Shown here piece by piece: positions 27,286 through 37,143 of a stretch of 64,000 nt of DNA. The stretch is from Acidobacteriota bacterium. Lineage in GTDB: Bacteria; Acidobacteriota; Terriglobia; Terriglobales; Acidobacteriaceae. The position numbers were made by a program, and so were the translations under genes. Numbering within the stretch: position 1 is the stretch's first letter; every line of letters begins with the position of its first letter. Under the pieces are notes generated by a model that made no database searches, was not told the origin of the DNA, and saw only the letters and a list, made by a program, of their open reading frames with translations. The stretch lies in NCBI GenBank assembly GCA_018268915.1, contig JAFDVQ010000005.1, forward strand, positions 496,001 to 560,000. The letters are read 5' to 3'.

Positions 27286-29808
27286 TTATTCCGTTCTCAG
27301 TGCCTGCATAGGTTCGACTGCGGCAGCGCGGCGAGCCGGCATTGCTGCTGCAATGGAGAGCATAAGAACGGTGAGAATGACGGCGGCAAAAAGGGTGAGC
27401 GGGTCGAAGGTTGTGACACCGAAAAGTTGCGACTGGAAGAGACGTGCGAGCCCGACGACTGCCGGCAGCGCAATAGCAGAGGCAATCCCGGCGATCAGGG
27501 CCATCTCCTTCACGACGAGCATCACGATGACCGTGCGAGGCGAGCCAAGTGCAAGGCGAACTCCGATTTCTCGGGTGCGCTGCTCTGTGGAGTAAGCCAG
27601 AACGCCGTAAAGGCCGACCGCGGCGAGGACCAGAGCCAGCGAAGCAAATCCAATGGCGAGGAAAGCGAGGGCGCGTTCCTCAGACGTGCTGTGGTCGATC
27701 TGATCCTGCATCGTGCGCAGGTCGTTGACCACGAGCGTGGAGTCGAGCTGCCGCATGGTCTGGCGGATTGCGGGCTCGATCGTCTCCGGTGGACGCGCAG
27801 TGCAAAGGTAGATCATGAGGCCGGTCGGATGCTTCTGCTGCAGGAACGGCTTGTAGATCGCTGGACCGAGCTTGGTGCGAAGGTCAGTGTGCTTGGTATC
27901 GCCGACCACTCCGACAATTGTGATGTCGTACTTGATATCGTTGCCCGATCCCTCAGCTACCTGGCGGCCAATCGCGTTTTGGGGAGTGCCGAAGAACCGC
28001 TTGACGAAGGCTAGATTCACCACGGCAACGTTGGGCTGCCCCTTGGTATCAGCTGCCGTGAACTCGCGGCCTGCCAGGATGGGCTGTGCAATCGTTGCGA
28101 AGTAGCCTGATGTAATGCGGGGTTCTTCGAAGTTCATCTTCTCGTCTTCAGCTGGTTTGTATCCCTGAATCGAGTAGTTGGAGGTTTCAGTGTCTCCGAC
28201 CAACTCAGGATCGTTGTTTCCAGCAACTGACGTCACGCCCGGAATCTGGCTGAGAGCAGCAATAGAGGAGTTGATGATTTCCACAGAGCGATCTTCGCCA
28301 TACCCGGAGTCGCTGGGGCTGAGCCCAAACTGGATGAGATTGTCGGTTCTGAAACCAACCTGCTCATTGCGAAGATTATTGAGGGTGCGGACAAACAGGC
28401 CCGCGCCTCCGAGGAGCAGAACGCTGAGCGCTATTTGCGCACCGACTGCGAGTTTGCGGAACCGCTGCGAGTCCCTGGAGAGGGTTCCGGAGTTCTGCCG
28501 GAGTGCGTTGGTCAGGTCGGGCTTCAGGAAATGAAAGACCGGAGCAACGCTAAAGAAGAGCGTGGCCAGCACGGAGATTCCGAGCGTAAAGAGAAGCACG
28601 CGCGTATCGACCGAAGCTGAGTATGGCTCGGCGCCCGGATCGGAGTTGGTGATAATGCGAACTAGAATGCGCGCAACTACAGGAGCCATAAACAGGCCGG
28701 CCACTGATCCGATGAGACCGAGCAGACCACCTTCGATCATGAGCTGGGAGATGATGCGTCCGCGACGTGCGCCCAGGGCATAGCGCATCGACATCTCTCG
28801 TGCACGATTTGCAGCTCGCAGCAGGAGAAGAGTTGCGATATTCACGGCGCAGAGCAGAACCAGAAGTCCGGCCATGCTCATCAGAATGGCGAGTGGCTTT
28901 TGAAGATTCAGACGGTCGGGATTGAAGCCGCGAGAATCGTCGATGACATTCAGCCGCGAAGTATCCAGGAAATTGTGCTTGAAACGCTCAGAGTGATTTT
29001 TGTAGAGCGTCAATTCGTATGCGCGGAGGGAATGCCAGACAGGTGCAAGGCTGGCTTCTGCCGACTGGCGGGCCACTCCCGGCTTGAGACGCGCTACAAG
29101 GGTGAGGAACGCCGACTGGTGATTATTGAGATCGTCGAGCTGCTCTCGCCATGGGATGGCTATGGCAACCATGCTTACCGGAATGAAGAGATTCGGCTTG
29201 TAGCCGCCGATGGCGGAATCGAAATTCGCTGGCGCAACTCCGAGGATTGTAAAGGTGTGCCCATTGATCAGGATCGTCTGGCCAATAACATCGTGGGCCG
29301 CGCCAAGATGAGTGCGCCAGAAGTTGTAGCTAAGCACTGTAACGGGGTTCGCATTCTTCTGAGTGTCGTCCTGCTGAGTGAATAGGCGGCCAAGCGCGGG
29401 CTGAAGGCCGAGCACTTGAAAGTAATTACCGCTTACGACTTCGGCCTCGTCGTTCTCAGCCTGGTTATGCCAGGAGACTCCCACGGAGGTCTTGTCTGCT
29501 GCGAGTACACCCTCCAAGACCTGGTTGCGATCGCGCAGCTCTTTGTATGCCGGATAAGAGAAGTAATTGTCGGAGTCGCCGCCGAAACTGCTCATCGATC
29601 CGGAGAAGCCGCCGGTCCACTGGAAGCGAACAAGATCCTGCGGTCGGTGGACAGGCAGCATGCGGAGAAGCACCTGGTCGAACATGGTGAACACTGCTGC
29701 GTTTGCACCGATGCCAAGAGCGAGCGTGAGAATTACCGTGAGCGTGAAGCCGGGCGACTTGCGCAATTGGCGCAATGCGTAACGAATATCCTGCATGAGC
29801 GAATTCAT
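27286..29808 (-). CDS. MacB-like ABC permease, acidobacterial duplicated type (ADOP), copy 1
   Basis: Inner-membrane export permease of 840 residues with the N-terminal signature [19 protein letters not shown] and ALGIGANAAVF. It is about twice the size of a single MacB transmembrane unit and has two FtsX-like modules. Each has a periplasmic MacB core domain and a group of hydrophobic helices, with the last helices just before the conserved end PARRAAAVEPMQALRTE. It carries no ATPase domain. It sits between two separate ATPase genes and next to two paralogues in the same direction. The family has no assigned substrate; export of a lipophilic compound, peptide or lipoprotein is the usual inference. 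Confidence 0.9.
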   Translation of the reverse strand: MNSLMQDIRYALRQLRKSPGFTLTVILTLALGIGANAAVFTMFDQVLLRMLPVHRPQDLVRFQWTGGFSGSMSSFGGDSDNYFSYPAYKELRDRNQVLEGVLAADKTSVGVSWHNQAENDEAEVVSGNYFQVLGLQPALGRLFTQQDDTQKNANPVTVLSYNFWRTHLGAAHDVIGQTILINGHTFTILGVAPANFDSAIGGYKPNLFIPVSMVAIAIPWREQLDDLNNHQSAFLTLVARLKPGVARQSAEASLAPVWHSLRAYELTLYKNHSERFKHNFLDTSRLNVIDDSRGFNPDRLNLQKPLAILMSMAGLLVLLCAVNIATLLLLRAANRAREMSMRYALGARRGRIISQLMIEGGLLGLIGSVAGLFMAPVVARILVRIITNSDPGAEPYSASVDTRVLLFTLGISVLATLFFSVAPVFHFLKPDLTNALRQNSGTLSRDSQRFRKLAVGAQIALSVLLLGGAGLFVRTLNNLRNEQVGFRTDNLIQFGLSPSDSGYGEDRSVEIINSSIAALSQIPGVTSVAGNNDPELVGDTETSNYSIQGYKPAEDEKMNFEEPRITSGYFATIAQPILAGREFTAADTKGQPNVAVVNLAFVKRFFGTPQNAIGRQVAEGSGNDIKYDITIVGVVGDTKHTDLRTKLGPAIYKPFLQQKHPTGLMIYLCTARPPETIEPAIRQTMRQLDSTLVVNDLRTMQDQIDHSTSEERALAFLAIGFASLALVLAAVGLYGVLAYSTEQRTREIGVRLALGSPRTVIVMLVVKEMALIAGIASAIALPAVVGLARLFQSQLFGVTTFDPLTLFAAVILTVLMLSIAAAMPARRAAAVEPMQALRTE

Positions 29809-29818
29809 TCGACCTCTC

Positions 29819-32380
29819 CTACTCGATCCTTAAAGCGCGCATGGGTTCAATTGTGGAGGCGCGACGCGCCGGAACAAACACGGCGATCGCCGCACAGAGC
29901 GCCAGCACCAGGGTGGCTTCTGTGAGCGAAGCCGGGTCGTAGGCGCCCACACCGTAGAGTTGGCTGGCCATGAAGTGGCCGGCAAGCAGCGCAAATGGAA
30001 TGCCGAGCGCAAATCCGAATACCACCTGAAAGAACGCGCTACGAAACACCATCGAGATCACGCTGCTCCGTGTTGCGCCCAGCGCCATGCGGATGCCGAT
30101 CTCGCCGGTGCGGCGCGCGACAAAATAAGACATCACTCCGTATAGGCCCACCGAAGCGATGATCAGGGCGAGAATTCCAAAGAGGCCGGTGAGCTGGGCA
30201 ATCAGGCGATCCTGATTGAAATTGCCAGCCACCTGTTCGTTCATCGAACGCATGTTCATGATGGTCAGGTTGGGATCAATATCAGCGATGGTACGACGAG
30301 TAAGCTCTTCGGCATTCTGCTGAGAATTTCTGAAGTTCACTACCATCGAATTAACCAGCATCGATTGGGTCTCAGTGCTTATGAGCGGCGCTTCTTTGTA
30401 GCCGGTGTACGGCTGCGCCAGTGGACGCAGAAAGACCGGTCGAACGAGTTCGCGCGGATTGTTTATTTTGAAATCGCGAAAGACGCCAACGATTTCAAAT
30501 GATCCGGAGTATTGAGGAAAGTCGATGCCGAAGTGTTTGCCGAGTGGGTCGTCCTTAGGGAAGAACCGTTTCACGAATGTCTGGTTTACGACAGCCACCA
30601 TGGGAGAGTTCGCGGTGTCGTTTATTGAAAGATCGCGACCGTGGACAATTGGAACGCCCATCGATGAAAGAAAGCCGGGGCTGACGCGGTCCCAGGTCGA
30701 TCCGCAATGATCATTGGGACCTGGGGCTGGATGCCCCTGCTGGATTACGCACTCTCCCCAGTTGTCGCCTTCCAACGGACTGTAAAGCGCCATGCCGATA
30801 CTGGTCACTCCGGGTAGAGCTGCGAAACGTTCTTCGAGTTGGCGATAGAGCCCGGGTGCGCGCTCGGTGGTGTATCCGGCTCCTGCAGGGTCGAAGTGCA
30901 GGACGTATCGGTTGGTCGTGGCAATACCGAAGTCCTGATGTTCGAGGTTCGTAAGCGATCGAGTGAGCAGAATCGCTCCGGCGATGAGGACAAGCGACAT
31001 CGCGGCCTGAATGATCACAAGGGCCATCTGCGGGAACGAAGCGCGGTCACGCACAGAGCGATTTGATCCACGAAGCACCTCTGCCGGCTGCGCGTGCGAA
31101 GAAAGCCACGCGGGAGCGAGACCGAAGAGTATGCCTGTGATCAATGAAACGAGGAATGCGAAGCCCAGCACCAGCAAGGATGGGCTGGCATTGATGGGCA
31201 TGTTCCGCGCATCAGGGAATGCCGCACCGAGTATGACGCGTGTACTGGAGTAAGCGACAGCAAGGCCGACGAGGCCGCCGATACAGCTCAGCAGCACGCT
31301 CTCGGTGATGATCTGGCGTATGACGCGGCTTCGACCTGCGCCCATCGCCATGCGCACCGCAATGTCCGCTCGCCGGGCCGTTCCACGAGCCAGAAGTAAG
31401 TTGGCAATATTGGCGCAGGCAATGAGCAGCACGAATGAAGAGAGCACCATCAGCATCTTCAAGCCGAGCCCGTTCTCCTGCTGCAGATTCTGAATGCCGC
31501 CACCTGCCGGAACGATAACCACGTGCTGTTTGGGAATGACAGTGGATCCGCCGTTGTCGGTGTAGACGGGACGGGTGGATAGCCAGTTGCGAAGAGACTG
31601 GGAGAGCCTGGATTGAAGGGCACCAATGTTGGTATTGGGGCGAACGCGTCCGATGGCGTAGAGCCAATTCGAGTCCTGATGCGTGAGGATGGAGCTGCTG
31701 CCGCGCGTGTATGGCTCCATGTTGATCGGCATCCAGAAGTCGGCTGGAACATCTGTTACGCGGTCGCCAAAGAAGCCGGCTGGAGCGATGCCAATGACTG
31801 TGAAAGGCTTTGTCTGAATCGATACTGTTGAGCCAACGATCCAGGGGTCGCCAGCAAATTCAGACTGCCAGGTGCGGTAGCTGAGCACGAGGACAGGCGA
31901 AGAGGAAGGAGTGTCGTCAGACTCGGTGAAGACGCGGCCCATCGCTGGACCGATGCCGAACATCGAAAAGAAATTCCCGGTGACAAATTCGCCATGCAGT
32001 TCTTTGGATAGCGTGTTGCCGCGACGGACGCTCCACTGCGGGCTGCCGGCCTGGACGGCGGAGAGCTGCTCGAATTCCGGGGCCGACCTCTTCAGTTGCA
32101 GGAAGAGATCGTAGGAGAAGATGTCGAAGTCGCCGGCATCGCTGACGAAGCCGCCATTGACACAGCAATTATCGGTATCGCCAATCCGGAAGAGCCGGGA
32201 CGGATCAGCGACGGGAAGACGTTGCAGAAGGATTCCCTGCACCAGAGTGAAGATCGCCGTGTTCGCGCCTATCCCTAGTGCCAGCGTGATGACAGCCGTC
32301 AGGGTAAACCCCGGCGACTTGCGCAACTGGCGAAGCGCGTAGCGAAGATCCTGCAGCAGATTGGTCAGGGCCTGTTTCAT
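29819..32380 (-). CDS. MacB-like ABC permease (ADOP), copy 2
   Basis: Paralogue of its neighbours, 853 residues, starting [22 protein letters not shown] and ending [17 protein letters not shown]. It has the same two-module layout with periplasmic MacB core domains and FtsX-type helices. It ends 10 bp before copy 1 begins, so the two are co-transcribed. The soluble part differs clearly from copy 1 (for example [20 protein letters not shown] near the N-terminus), while the membrane segments are alike. This is what would be expected if the three permeases share one ATPase interface but differ in substrate or adaptor contacts. Confidence 0.9.
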   Translation of the reverse strand: MKQALTNLLQDLRYALRQLRKSPGFTLTAVITLALGIGANTAIFTLVQGILLQRLPVADPSRLFRIGDTDNCCVNGGFVSDAGDFDIFSYDLFLQLKRSAPEFEQLSAVQAGSPQWSVRRGNTLSKELHGEFVTGNFFSMFGIGPAMGRVFTESDDTPSSSPVLVLSYRTWQSEFAGDPWIVGSTVSIQTKPFTVIGIAPAGFFGDRVTDVPADFWMPINMEPYTRGSSSILTHQDSNWLYAIGRVRPNTNIGALQSRLSQSLRNWLSTRPVYTDNGGSTVIPKQHVVIVPAGGGIQNLQQENGLGLKMLMVLSSFVLLIACANIANLLLARGTARRADIAVRMAMGAGRSRVIRQIITESVLLSCIGGLVGLAVAYSSTRVILGAAFPDARNMPINASPSLLVLGFAFLVSLITGILFGLAPAWLSSHAQPAEVLRGSNRSVRDRASFPQMALVIIQAAMSLVLIAGAILLTRSLTNLEHQDFGIATTNRYVLHFDPAGAGYTTERAPGLYRQLEERFAALPGVTSIGMALYSPLEGDNWGECVIQQGHPAPGPNDHCGSTWDRVSPGFLSSMGVPIVHGRDLSINDTANSPMVAVVNQTFVKRFFPKDDPLGKHFGIDFPQYSGSFEIVGVFRDFKINNPRELVRPVFLRPLAQPYTGYKEAPLISTETQSMLVNSMVVNFRNSQQNAEELTRRTIADIDPNLTIMNMRSMNEQVAGNFNQDRLIAQLTGLFGILALIIASVGLYGVMSYFVARRTGEIGIRMALGATRSSVISMVFRSAFFQVVFGFALGIPFALLAGHFMASQLYGVGAYDPASLTEATLVLALCAAIAVFVPARRASTIEPMRALRIE

Positions 32381-32424
32381 TGCGACTCAGCTCCAGGGCT
32401 GTCTGGTCTTGATCGATCTCGGTA

Positions 32425-34875
32425 CTACTCGGTTCGCAACGCCCGCATGGGTTCAATGCTGGCTGCACGGCGCGCAGGCGCAATGCCGGCAAGCAGAACC
32501 GTCATGACAAGCGCAATTGCCGCAAGTGAAAAGCTGATGGGGTCAAAAGGAGCGACGTCGAAGAGCATTGAGCGCAGCAGGCGTACGCCGGCAACGGAAC
32601 CTGCTCCACCAACGATGAAGCCGATGAGGATGACTCCCGCGGAGCCTTGCATAACCAGGCGGAAGATTCCGCTGCGCGAAGATCCGAGCGCCATGCGTAC
32701 GGCAAATTCACGATTCCGCTCAATGACAGCGTAGGCCATCACCGCGTAGAGCCCCATCATGGCGACGAGCACACTGCAAATTGCATAGACACCCAGCAAC
32801 TCGGCCGGAATGCGGGAAATCTGGTACTGCTGGCTTGTCACGTCATCCAGGGTACGGATCTGCTCGACGGGCAGAAATGGATCAAGCGCCGAAACTGCTC
32901 GACGGACCTGGCCTGCCAATGCCGTCGCCGTCGTTTTTGAATGGACGGCCAGGATTGCATACCCGTAACCTGACTTGCCCTGAAGCATGGGCAGAAAAAC
33001 GAGCGGGTCATGATCGGTGTTGTTTGGACTGTGGTACGCGAACTCAGGTGCGATGCCGATGATCTGGCGCGGGAGTTTGTCGACAACAATGGTGCTGCCA
33101 ATCGCGTTGCCATTCGGCCAGTAACGCTGCGCCATAACGGTGTTAATGATGGCGACCTTAGGGGAATTCTCGTTGTCCGCTGTAGTGAAATCGCGACCCT
33201 GGTGTAAAGAAATACCGACAGTCCGGAAATAATCAGGTCCTTCAAAATCGGTGACGATTTGCGTATCCTCGCCTTTCGCCGGCACGTGTCCGGGGACGCT
33301 GAAGTCGCGAGTATTTCCCGAGCCCCAGTCGCCCATGGGAAGATGCGAAGTCACTGTGGCAGATGCAACTCCCTGCGAGCCGCGGAGATGATCGAGGAGG
33401 CTGTTGAGAAAGACGCGCGCGCGATTATCGTCGTAGCCGGATCGCGACAGATCGATGATTGCAGTGATCGTGTTGTTGCGATCAAAACCAACCGGGCGAT
33501 TGAAGATGTTCAGCGCAGTACGCGTCAGCAGGCCGCAGCAGGTGAGGACGATGAAACAGATGCCGAGCTGAACGCCAAGCAGGATTTGCTGGCCATAACG
33601 CTTGTGGCTCGCACCGGCAACGGACGTGGCGCCTTCGTGCAGCGCGTCGCGCTGCGATATGCGCAACGACTGGCGAATGGGATACATTCCGCAGGCCAGT
33701 GTGACTGCGACAGCAACAGCAGCGACGAAGAGAACGATTCGGTAGTCGCTGTGCAGATTGAATGCGATCGAGAAGCCGAGGTTTGGCAGCAGTGCGTAGA
33801 CTGACCGCGAGATACCGATGCTGGCCGCCCATCCGGCAACCGCGCCGGCGATTGCAAGCAGGCTGGTTTCGACCAGCACCTGACGGGCGATGCGCCCGGG
33901 GCGTGCGCCAAGGGCAGTACGGATAGCAACTTCACGGCGGCGGCGGGCAGCGTGCTGGCCGAGGAGCGATGCGATGTTGATGCAGACCAGCAGCATCAGA
34001 AGCCCGGATGCTCCGAGCAGAACCGGCAATTGCTCACCGATTACGCCAAAGAAGCCTCGCTGAAAGTGAGAGGAATCGTCGAGATTCAAATCCCAGCTGT
34101 TGTATTGATTGTTGTGCTGGGCAAGCGCGAATGAGCGGGCAAGTGTGTGCAGTTCCGCTTCCGCGGTTTTGTCGCTTATGCCTGGGCGCATGCGCACGAC
34201 GACCTGCAGTCCCTGATGCAAGAGCGGATCTGCCGGGGCATCGGCCGAGAGATCGCGACCGGCGGAGAGCGGGACCCACGCCTCCTCGCCGAGGCCACCG
34301 TAGATTCCGGCAAAGTCGCGAGGAGCTACGCCGATGACGGTGAAGGCATGCTTGTTGATGGAAACGACGCGACCGGCAACCGAGGGGTCTGCGTTGAACC
34401 GGTCGCGCCACAAGCCGTCAGAGAGGACAATAGCATCCATCGAGCCATACGCTCTATCGTTCGCATTCGGCTCGAAGAACGTTCCAATCTCAGGCTTGAC
34501 CCCGAGAAGCTGGAAGTAGTTTGCCGAGACGATCCCACCACTGATCGCCTGCGGCTGGGTGTTGGGGAGGGCCAGGTTGAGGGTGGTGAACTCGAACGCT
34601 GCCGCCTCGCTAAACGAACGAGATTGTTGGCGGAGGAACTGGAGCTGGTCGTAATGAACGGAATATCCATTGCTGCCCAGCACCGTAGCGGAGATGAAGC
34701 GAAGTGATCGCGCATCCCTGACCTGAGGCCAGGGATTGAACAGGACTGCATTTGTCCACGTAGCAACCGTGGTCAATCCGCCGATGCCCAGCGCAAGCGT
34801 GAGCACCGCCGTAAGGGTAAAGCCAGGCGACATGCGCAGCTGGCGTACCGCGTAACGCAAGTCCTGGCCGAACAC
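32425..34875 (-). CDS. MacB-like ABC permease (ADOP), copy 3
   Basis: Third permease paralogue, 816 residues, beginning MFGQDLRYAVRQLRMSPGF and ending [17 protein letters not shown]. It is the shortest of the three and the most diverged in the first periplasmic domain. The GTG start follows the TAA of the upstream ATPase gene without a single spacer base, which implies coupled translation with that ATPase. A 44-bp gap separates it from copy 2. Function is as for the other copies: transmembrane part of an ATP-driven exporter working with a periplasmic adaptor and TolC. Confidence 0.9.
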   Translation of the reverse strand: MFGQDLRYAVRQLRMSPGFTLTAVLTLALGIGGLTTVATWTNAVLFNPWPQVRDARSLRFISATVLGSNGYSVHYDQLQFLRQQSRSFSEAAAFEFTTLNLALPNTQPQAISGGIVSANYFQLLGVKPEIGTFFEPNANDRAYGSMDAIVLSDGLWRDRFNADPSVAGRVVSINKHAFTVIGVAPRDFAGIYGGLGEEAWVPLSAGRDLSADAPADPLLHQGLQVVVRMRPGISDKTAEAELHTLARSFALAQHNNQYNSWDLNLDDSSHFQRGFFGVIGEQLPVLLGASGLLMLLVCINIASLLGQHAARRRREVAIRTALGARPGRIARQVLVETSLLAIAGAVAGWAASIGISRSVYALLPNLGFSIAFNLHSDYRIVLFVAAVAVAVTLACGMYPIRQSLRISQRDALHEGATSVAGASHKRYGQQILLGVQLGICFIVLTCCGLLTRTALNIFNRPVGFDRNNTITAIIDLSRSGYDDNRARVFLNSLLDHLRGSQGVASATVTSHLPMGDWGSGNTRDFSVPGHVPAKGEDTQIVTDFEGPDYFRTVGISLHQGRDFTTADNENSPKVAIINTVMAQRYWPNGNAIGSTIVVDKLPRQIIGIAPEFAYHSPNNTDHDPLVFLPMLQGKSGYGYAILAVHSKTTATALAGQVRRAVSALDPFLPVEQIRTLDDVTSQQYQISRIPAELLGVYAICSVLVAMMGLYAVMAYAVIERNREFAVRMALGSSRSGIFRLVMQGSAGVILIGFIVGGAGSVAGVRLLRSMLFDVAPFDPISFSLAAIALVMTVLLAGIAPARRAASIEPMRALRTE

Positions 34876-35595
34876 TTACGCCTCCACTTCTGCGGTGAGC
34901 TTCTTCAACTCGTCCTCAGAGACCACCTTGCCGTCGAACAGGTGCACCTCGCGCTCGGCGTGCTTGGCGAAACGCGGATCGTGCGTCACCATGCAGATGG
35001 TCGAGCCTTCGCGGTGCAGATCGGCAAGCAGATGCATCACGGCTTCACCGTTTTTCGAGTCGAGGTTTCCAGTTGGCTCATCAGCCAGCAGGATCGAAGG
35101 CGATCCGGCGAGTGCACGAGCCACGGCGACGCGCTGCTGCTGACCGCCGGAGAGCTGTGCGGGATAATGCCGCATACGGTGCGCCATGTTCACCCGCTCC
35201 AGGGCTTCCTTCACGCGCTTCTTGCGTTCTGCGGAAGGCATACCCGCGCGATAGGTCAGGGGAAGTTCGACGTTCTCTTCCACGGTAAGATCGCCGATCA
35301 GGTTAAAACTCTGGAAGATGAACCCGATCTCCTGGTTGCGGATGCGCGAGCGTTCGCCAAAGCTGAGGTTCTCGACGGGCTTGTTGTTGAGCAGGTATTT
35401 TCCGCCTGTCGGAGTATCGAGCAGGCCGAGGATGGAGAGAAGCGTCGATTTGCCACAGCCCGACGGGCCTGACATGGCCACGTACTCTCCACGCGAGATA
35501 GTGAGGTGAATACCAGAAAGCGCGTGGGTCTCCACTTCATCGGTGTAGAAGACCTTGGTGAGATCTTCAATTTCAATCAGCTTGTCGTTTGCCAT
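34876..35595 (-). CDS. ABC exporter ATPase, MacB/LolD type, canonical motifs
   Basis: Nucleotide-binding subunit of 239 residues with fully standard motifs: Walker A GPSGCGKST, Q-loop FIFQSFNLIGD, signature LSGGQQQRVAVARAL, Walker [11 protein letters not shown]-loop GNLDS and switch His in MVTHDPR. It contrasts with the second ATPase of the operon (26544-27248), which is altered in the signature and D-loop. The two could act as alternative homodimers or as an asymmetric heterodimer. The ATG follows AGGGGG with a good spacer. It is directly fused in frame order to permease copy 3 (TAAGTG junction). Confidence 0.94.
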   Translation of the reverse strand: MANDKLIEIEDLTKVFYTDEVETHALSGIHLTISRGEYVAMSGPSGCGKSTLLSILGLLDTPTGGKYLLNNKPVENLSFGERSRIRNQEIGFIFQSFNLIGDLTVEENVELPLTYRAGMPSAERKKRVKEALERVNMAHRMRHYPAQLSGGQQQRVAVARALAGSPSILLADEPTGNLDSKNGEAVMHLLADLHREGSTICMVTHDPRFAKHAEREVHLFDGKVVSEDELKKLTAEVEA

Positions 35596-35695
35596 TCAAT
35601 CCCCCTCGTGATTGAAGTTGTCGGTGGTCAGAGAACAGAGATCAGCGATCAATGTTCAGAAACCGGTAGAGGTCTGAGCATGCACCAGCCCGCAC
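35596..35695. other. Spacer between adaptor and ATPase genes with imperfect short repeats
   Basis: The 100-bp gap holds GGTCAGAGAACAG, AGATCAGCGATCAATG and TTCAGAAACC in a row (about 35625-35665), which reads as degenerate tandem copies of a GATCAG-like unit. It may be a decayed repeat. I see no terminator or promoter in it. Confidence 0.25.
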
Positions 35696-36964
35696 TTACT
35701 CCAGGCGGATGCGATCGACGTTGTCGTAGCGCGACATGTCAGACAGAATGACCGTGTCGCCTTCATTCAATCCTTCAATTACCTGAATTTCATTAACCGA
35801 AGCGCGTCCCACCTTCACCTGAGCGCGAACTGCGCCCTTGTGATCCGGCGATTCCTTGAACAGGCTCAGAGTCGAATTCTCGTTGCCCAGCGCCGGACGA
35901 CCCACCTTCAGAACATCGTGCAGTTTCTCCAGGTCGATCGTGCCGTCGACACTCAGGTTCGGAACCGCTCCCGCGGGAAGAGCTCCATCCAGTTGTACGT
36001 CAACTGTACGCGTTCCGTTCACTACCGATGGATCAATTCGGGTCACATGGCCCGGAATGACTCCGTTATGAGTATCGACCGATGCCGGAAGGCCCACGGA
36101 AATATCGCGCGCCTGAGTTTCTGCAATTTGAAGGGCCGCCTTGAGCTTGTCTTGCTGAATCACTTCAGCGACGGAGGTCCCGGCAAGCACGTGCTGGCCG
36201 ACCTGCACGGGCGTGGCCAGTGGGGCTACGACGCCAGCGATTCCAGCCTTTACCTGCAATGCGCCGGACTGCTTCTGATAGAGAGCGAGAAGCGTCTTGG
36301 CCTGCTCAATTTTGGTTTGTGCGGACGAGAGCTGGACTTCGATGTTCTTTTCGTTGAGTTCGAGATTCTGCAAGCTCAGTTTGTGCTGCGCCGCGAGTTG
36401 GTCGGCTGTGCTCCGTGATTTCTCGTAGGCAACCCCCGACAGCACACCGAGCTTGTTCAATTGCTCATCGATCTTGGCCTGACGAGCGTCTGTGCTCGCG
36501 TCAGTAGCAACCTGTGCGGCCGCGATCTTTTTTTCCATCAGGGTACTGTTCAGAGTGGCCTGCTTGTCTTTGTAGTCGGCCTCGGCCTGCTTTACCTGCA
36601 ATTGCGCATCTTGCAGTTTCTGTTCGACCTCGGGAGCCACCATGTCCATCAGGACGGTGTCTGGCTTGACGATGGTTCCAGGCAGTACGCGAATCCGAAC
36701 AACCGTGGCGTCGGTCAGGGCCGGGACAAGTTCGATCGAATCCTCGCGCGGAACCAGAAGGCCCGTCGATCCGCGTACTTGGCGGATCATGTCTCCGCGT
36801 TTCACAGTGTCTGGCCATACGGTTGACGCATCGACGACGGGAGCCGCCGGCTTGAGGCGGGAAACCAGAACCACCGCGATGGTAAGGACCACCACTCCGA
36901 TGCCGGCCCAAACGATGAGGCGGCGCTGCTTTTGCTTCTTAATATCTGGCCGTGCGATATCCAT
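35696..36964 (-). CDS. Periplasmic adaptor of tripartite exporter (MacA/HlyD-like)
   Basis: Membrane-fusion protein of 422 residues linking the inner-membrane permeases to the TolC-like channel. A cytoplasmic basic head (KKQKQRRL) and one membrane helix (IVWAGIGVVVLTIAVVLVS) are followed by a lipoyl half-domain, a long coiled-coil hairpin (about residues 105-230, AQLQVKQAEADYKDKQATL and later repeats), the second lipoyl half and a beta-barrel domain. The start could be the GTG at 36967 or the ATG at 36964; no ribosome binding site precedes either. It is the first gene of the exporter operon. The sigma-54 promoter is centred only about 20 bp upstream. Confidence 0.9.
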   Translation of the reverse strand: MDIARPDIKKQKQRRLIVWAGIGVVVLTIAVVLVSRLKPAAPVVDASTVWPDTVKRGDMIRQVRGSTGLLVPREDSIELVPALTDATVVRIRVLPGTIVKPDTVLMDMVAPEVEQKLQDAQLQVKQAEADYKDKQATLNSTLMEKKIAAAQVATDASTDARQAKIDEQLNKLGVLSGVAYEKSRSTADQLAAQHKLSLQNLELNEKNIEVQLSSAQTKIEQAKTLLALYQKQSGALQVKAGIAGVVAPLATPVQVGQHVLAGTSVAEVIQQDKLKAALQIAETQARDISVGLPASVDTHNGVIPGHVTRIDPSVVNGTRTVDVQLDGALPAGAVPNLSVDGTIDLEKLHDVLKVGRPALGNENSTLSLFKESPDHKGAVRAQVKVGRASVNEIQVIEGLNEGDTVILSDMSRYDNVDRIRLE

Positions 36965-36976
36965 CACGGGGAGGAG

Positions 36977-36995
36977 TTTGCACTTGCCGTGCCAA
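36977..36995 (-). promoter_or_regulatory. Sigma-54 promoter of the exporter operon
   Basis: On the minus strand TTGGCACG, four bases, then GTGCAAA. The invariant GG (36993-36992) and GC (36981-36980) are separated by exactly 10 bp. Against the consensus TGGCAC-N5-TTGC only one base differs. Transcription should begin near 36968, almost at the adaptor start codon. Confidence 0.78.
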
Positions 36996-37088
36996 AGACG
37001 GGCAGTGTTGGGACGCAGGAAACAAAAGAGTTACTATGCGTAAGAGTTTGATGGATTGGAAGTTTAAGTGACCGCTCGCGGGCCGCAT

Positions 37089-37104
37089 TGTCCATTATCG
37101 GACA
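37089..37104. promoter_or_regulatory. Putative upstream activator site for the sigma-54 regulator
   Basis: TGTCC, six bases, GGACA: a perfect inverted repeat about 128 bp upstream of the predicted start site, in the range usual for NtrC-family enhancers. A second, shorter inverted repeat (TCCG-AAA-CGGA, 37107-37117) adjoins it, as cooperative activator sites often do. Confidence 0.6.
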
Positions 37105-37143
37105 GCTCCGAAACGGACTCCCACCACCACAAACGGCTCTGAA

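Noticed and set aside
36500..36900. Plus-strand open frames inside the adaptor gene and similar antisense frames elsewhere
   Set aside because: Shadows of real genes in high-GC coding DNA with no domain or ribosome binding site.
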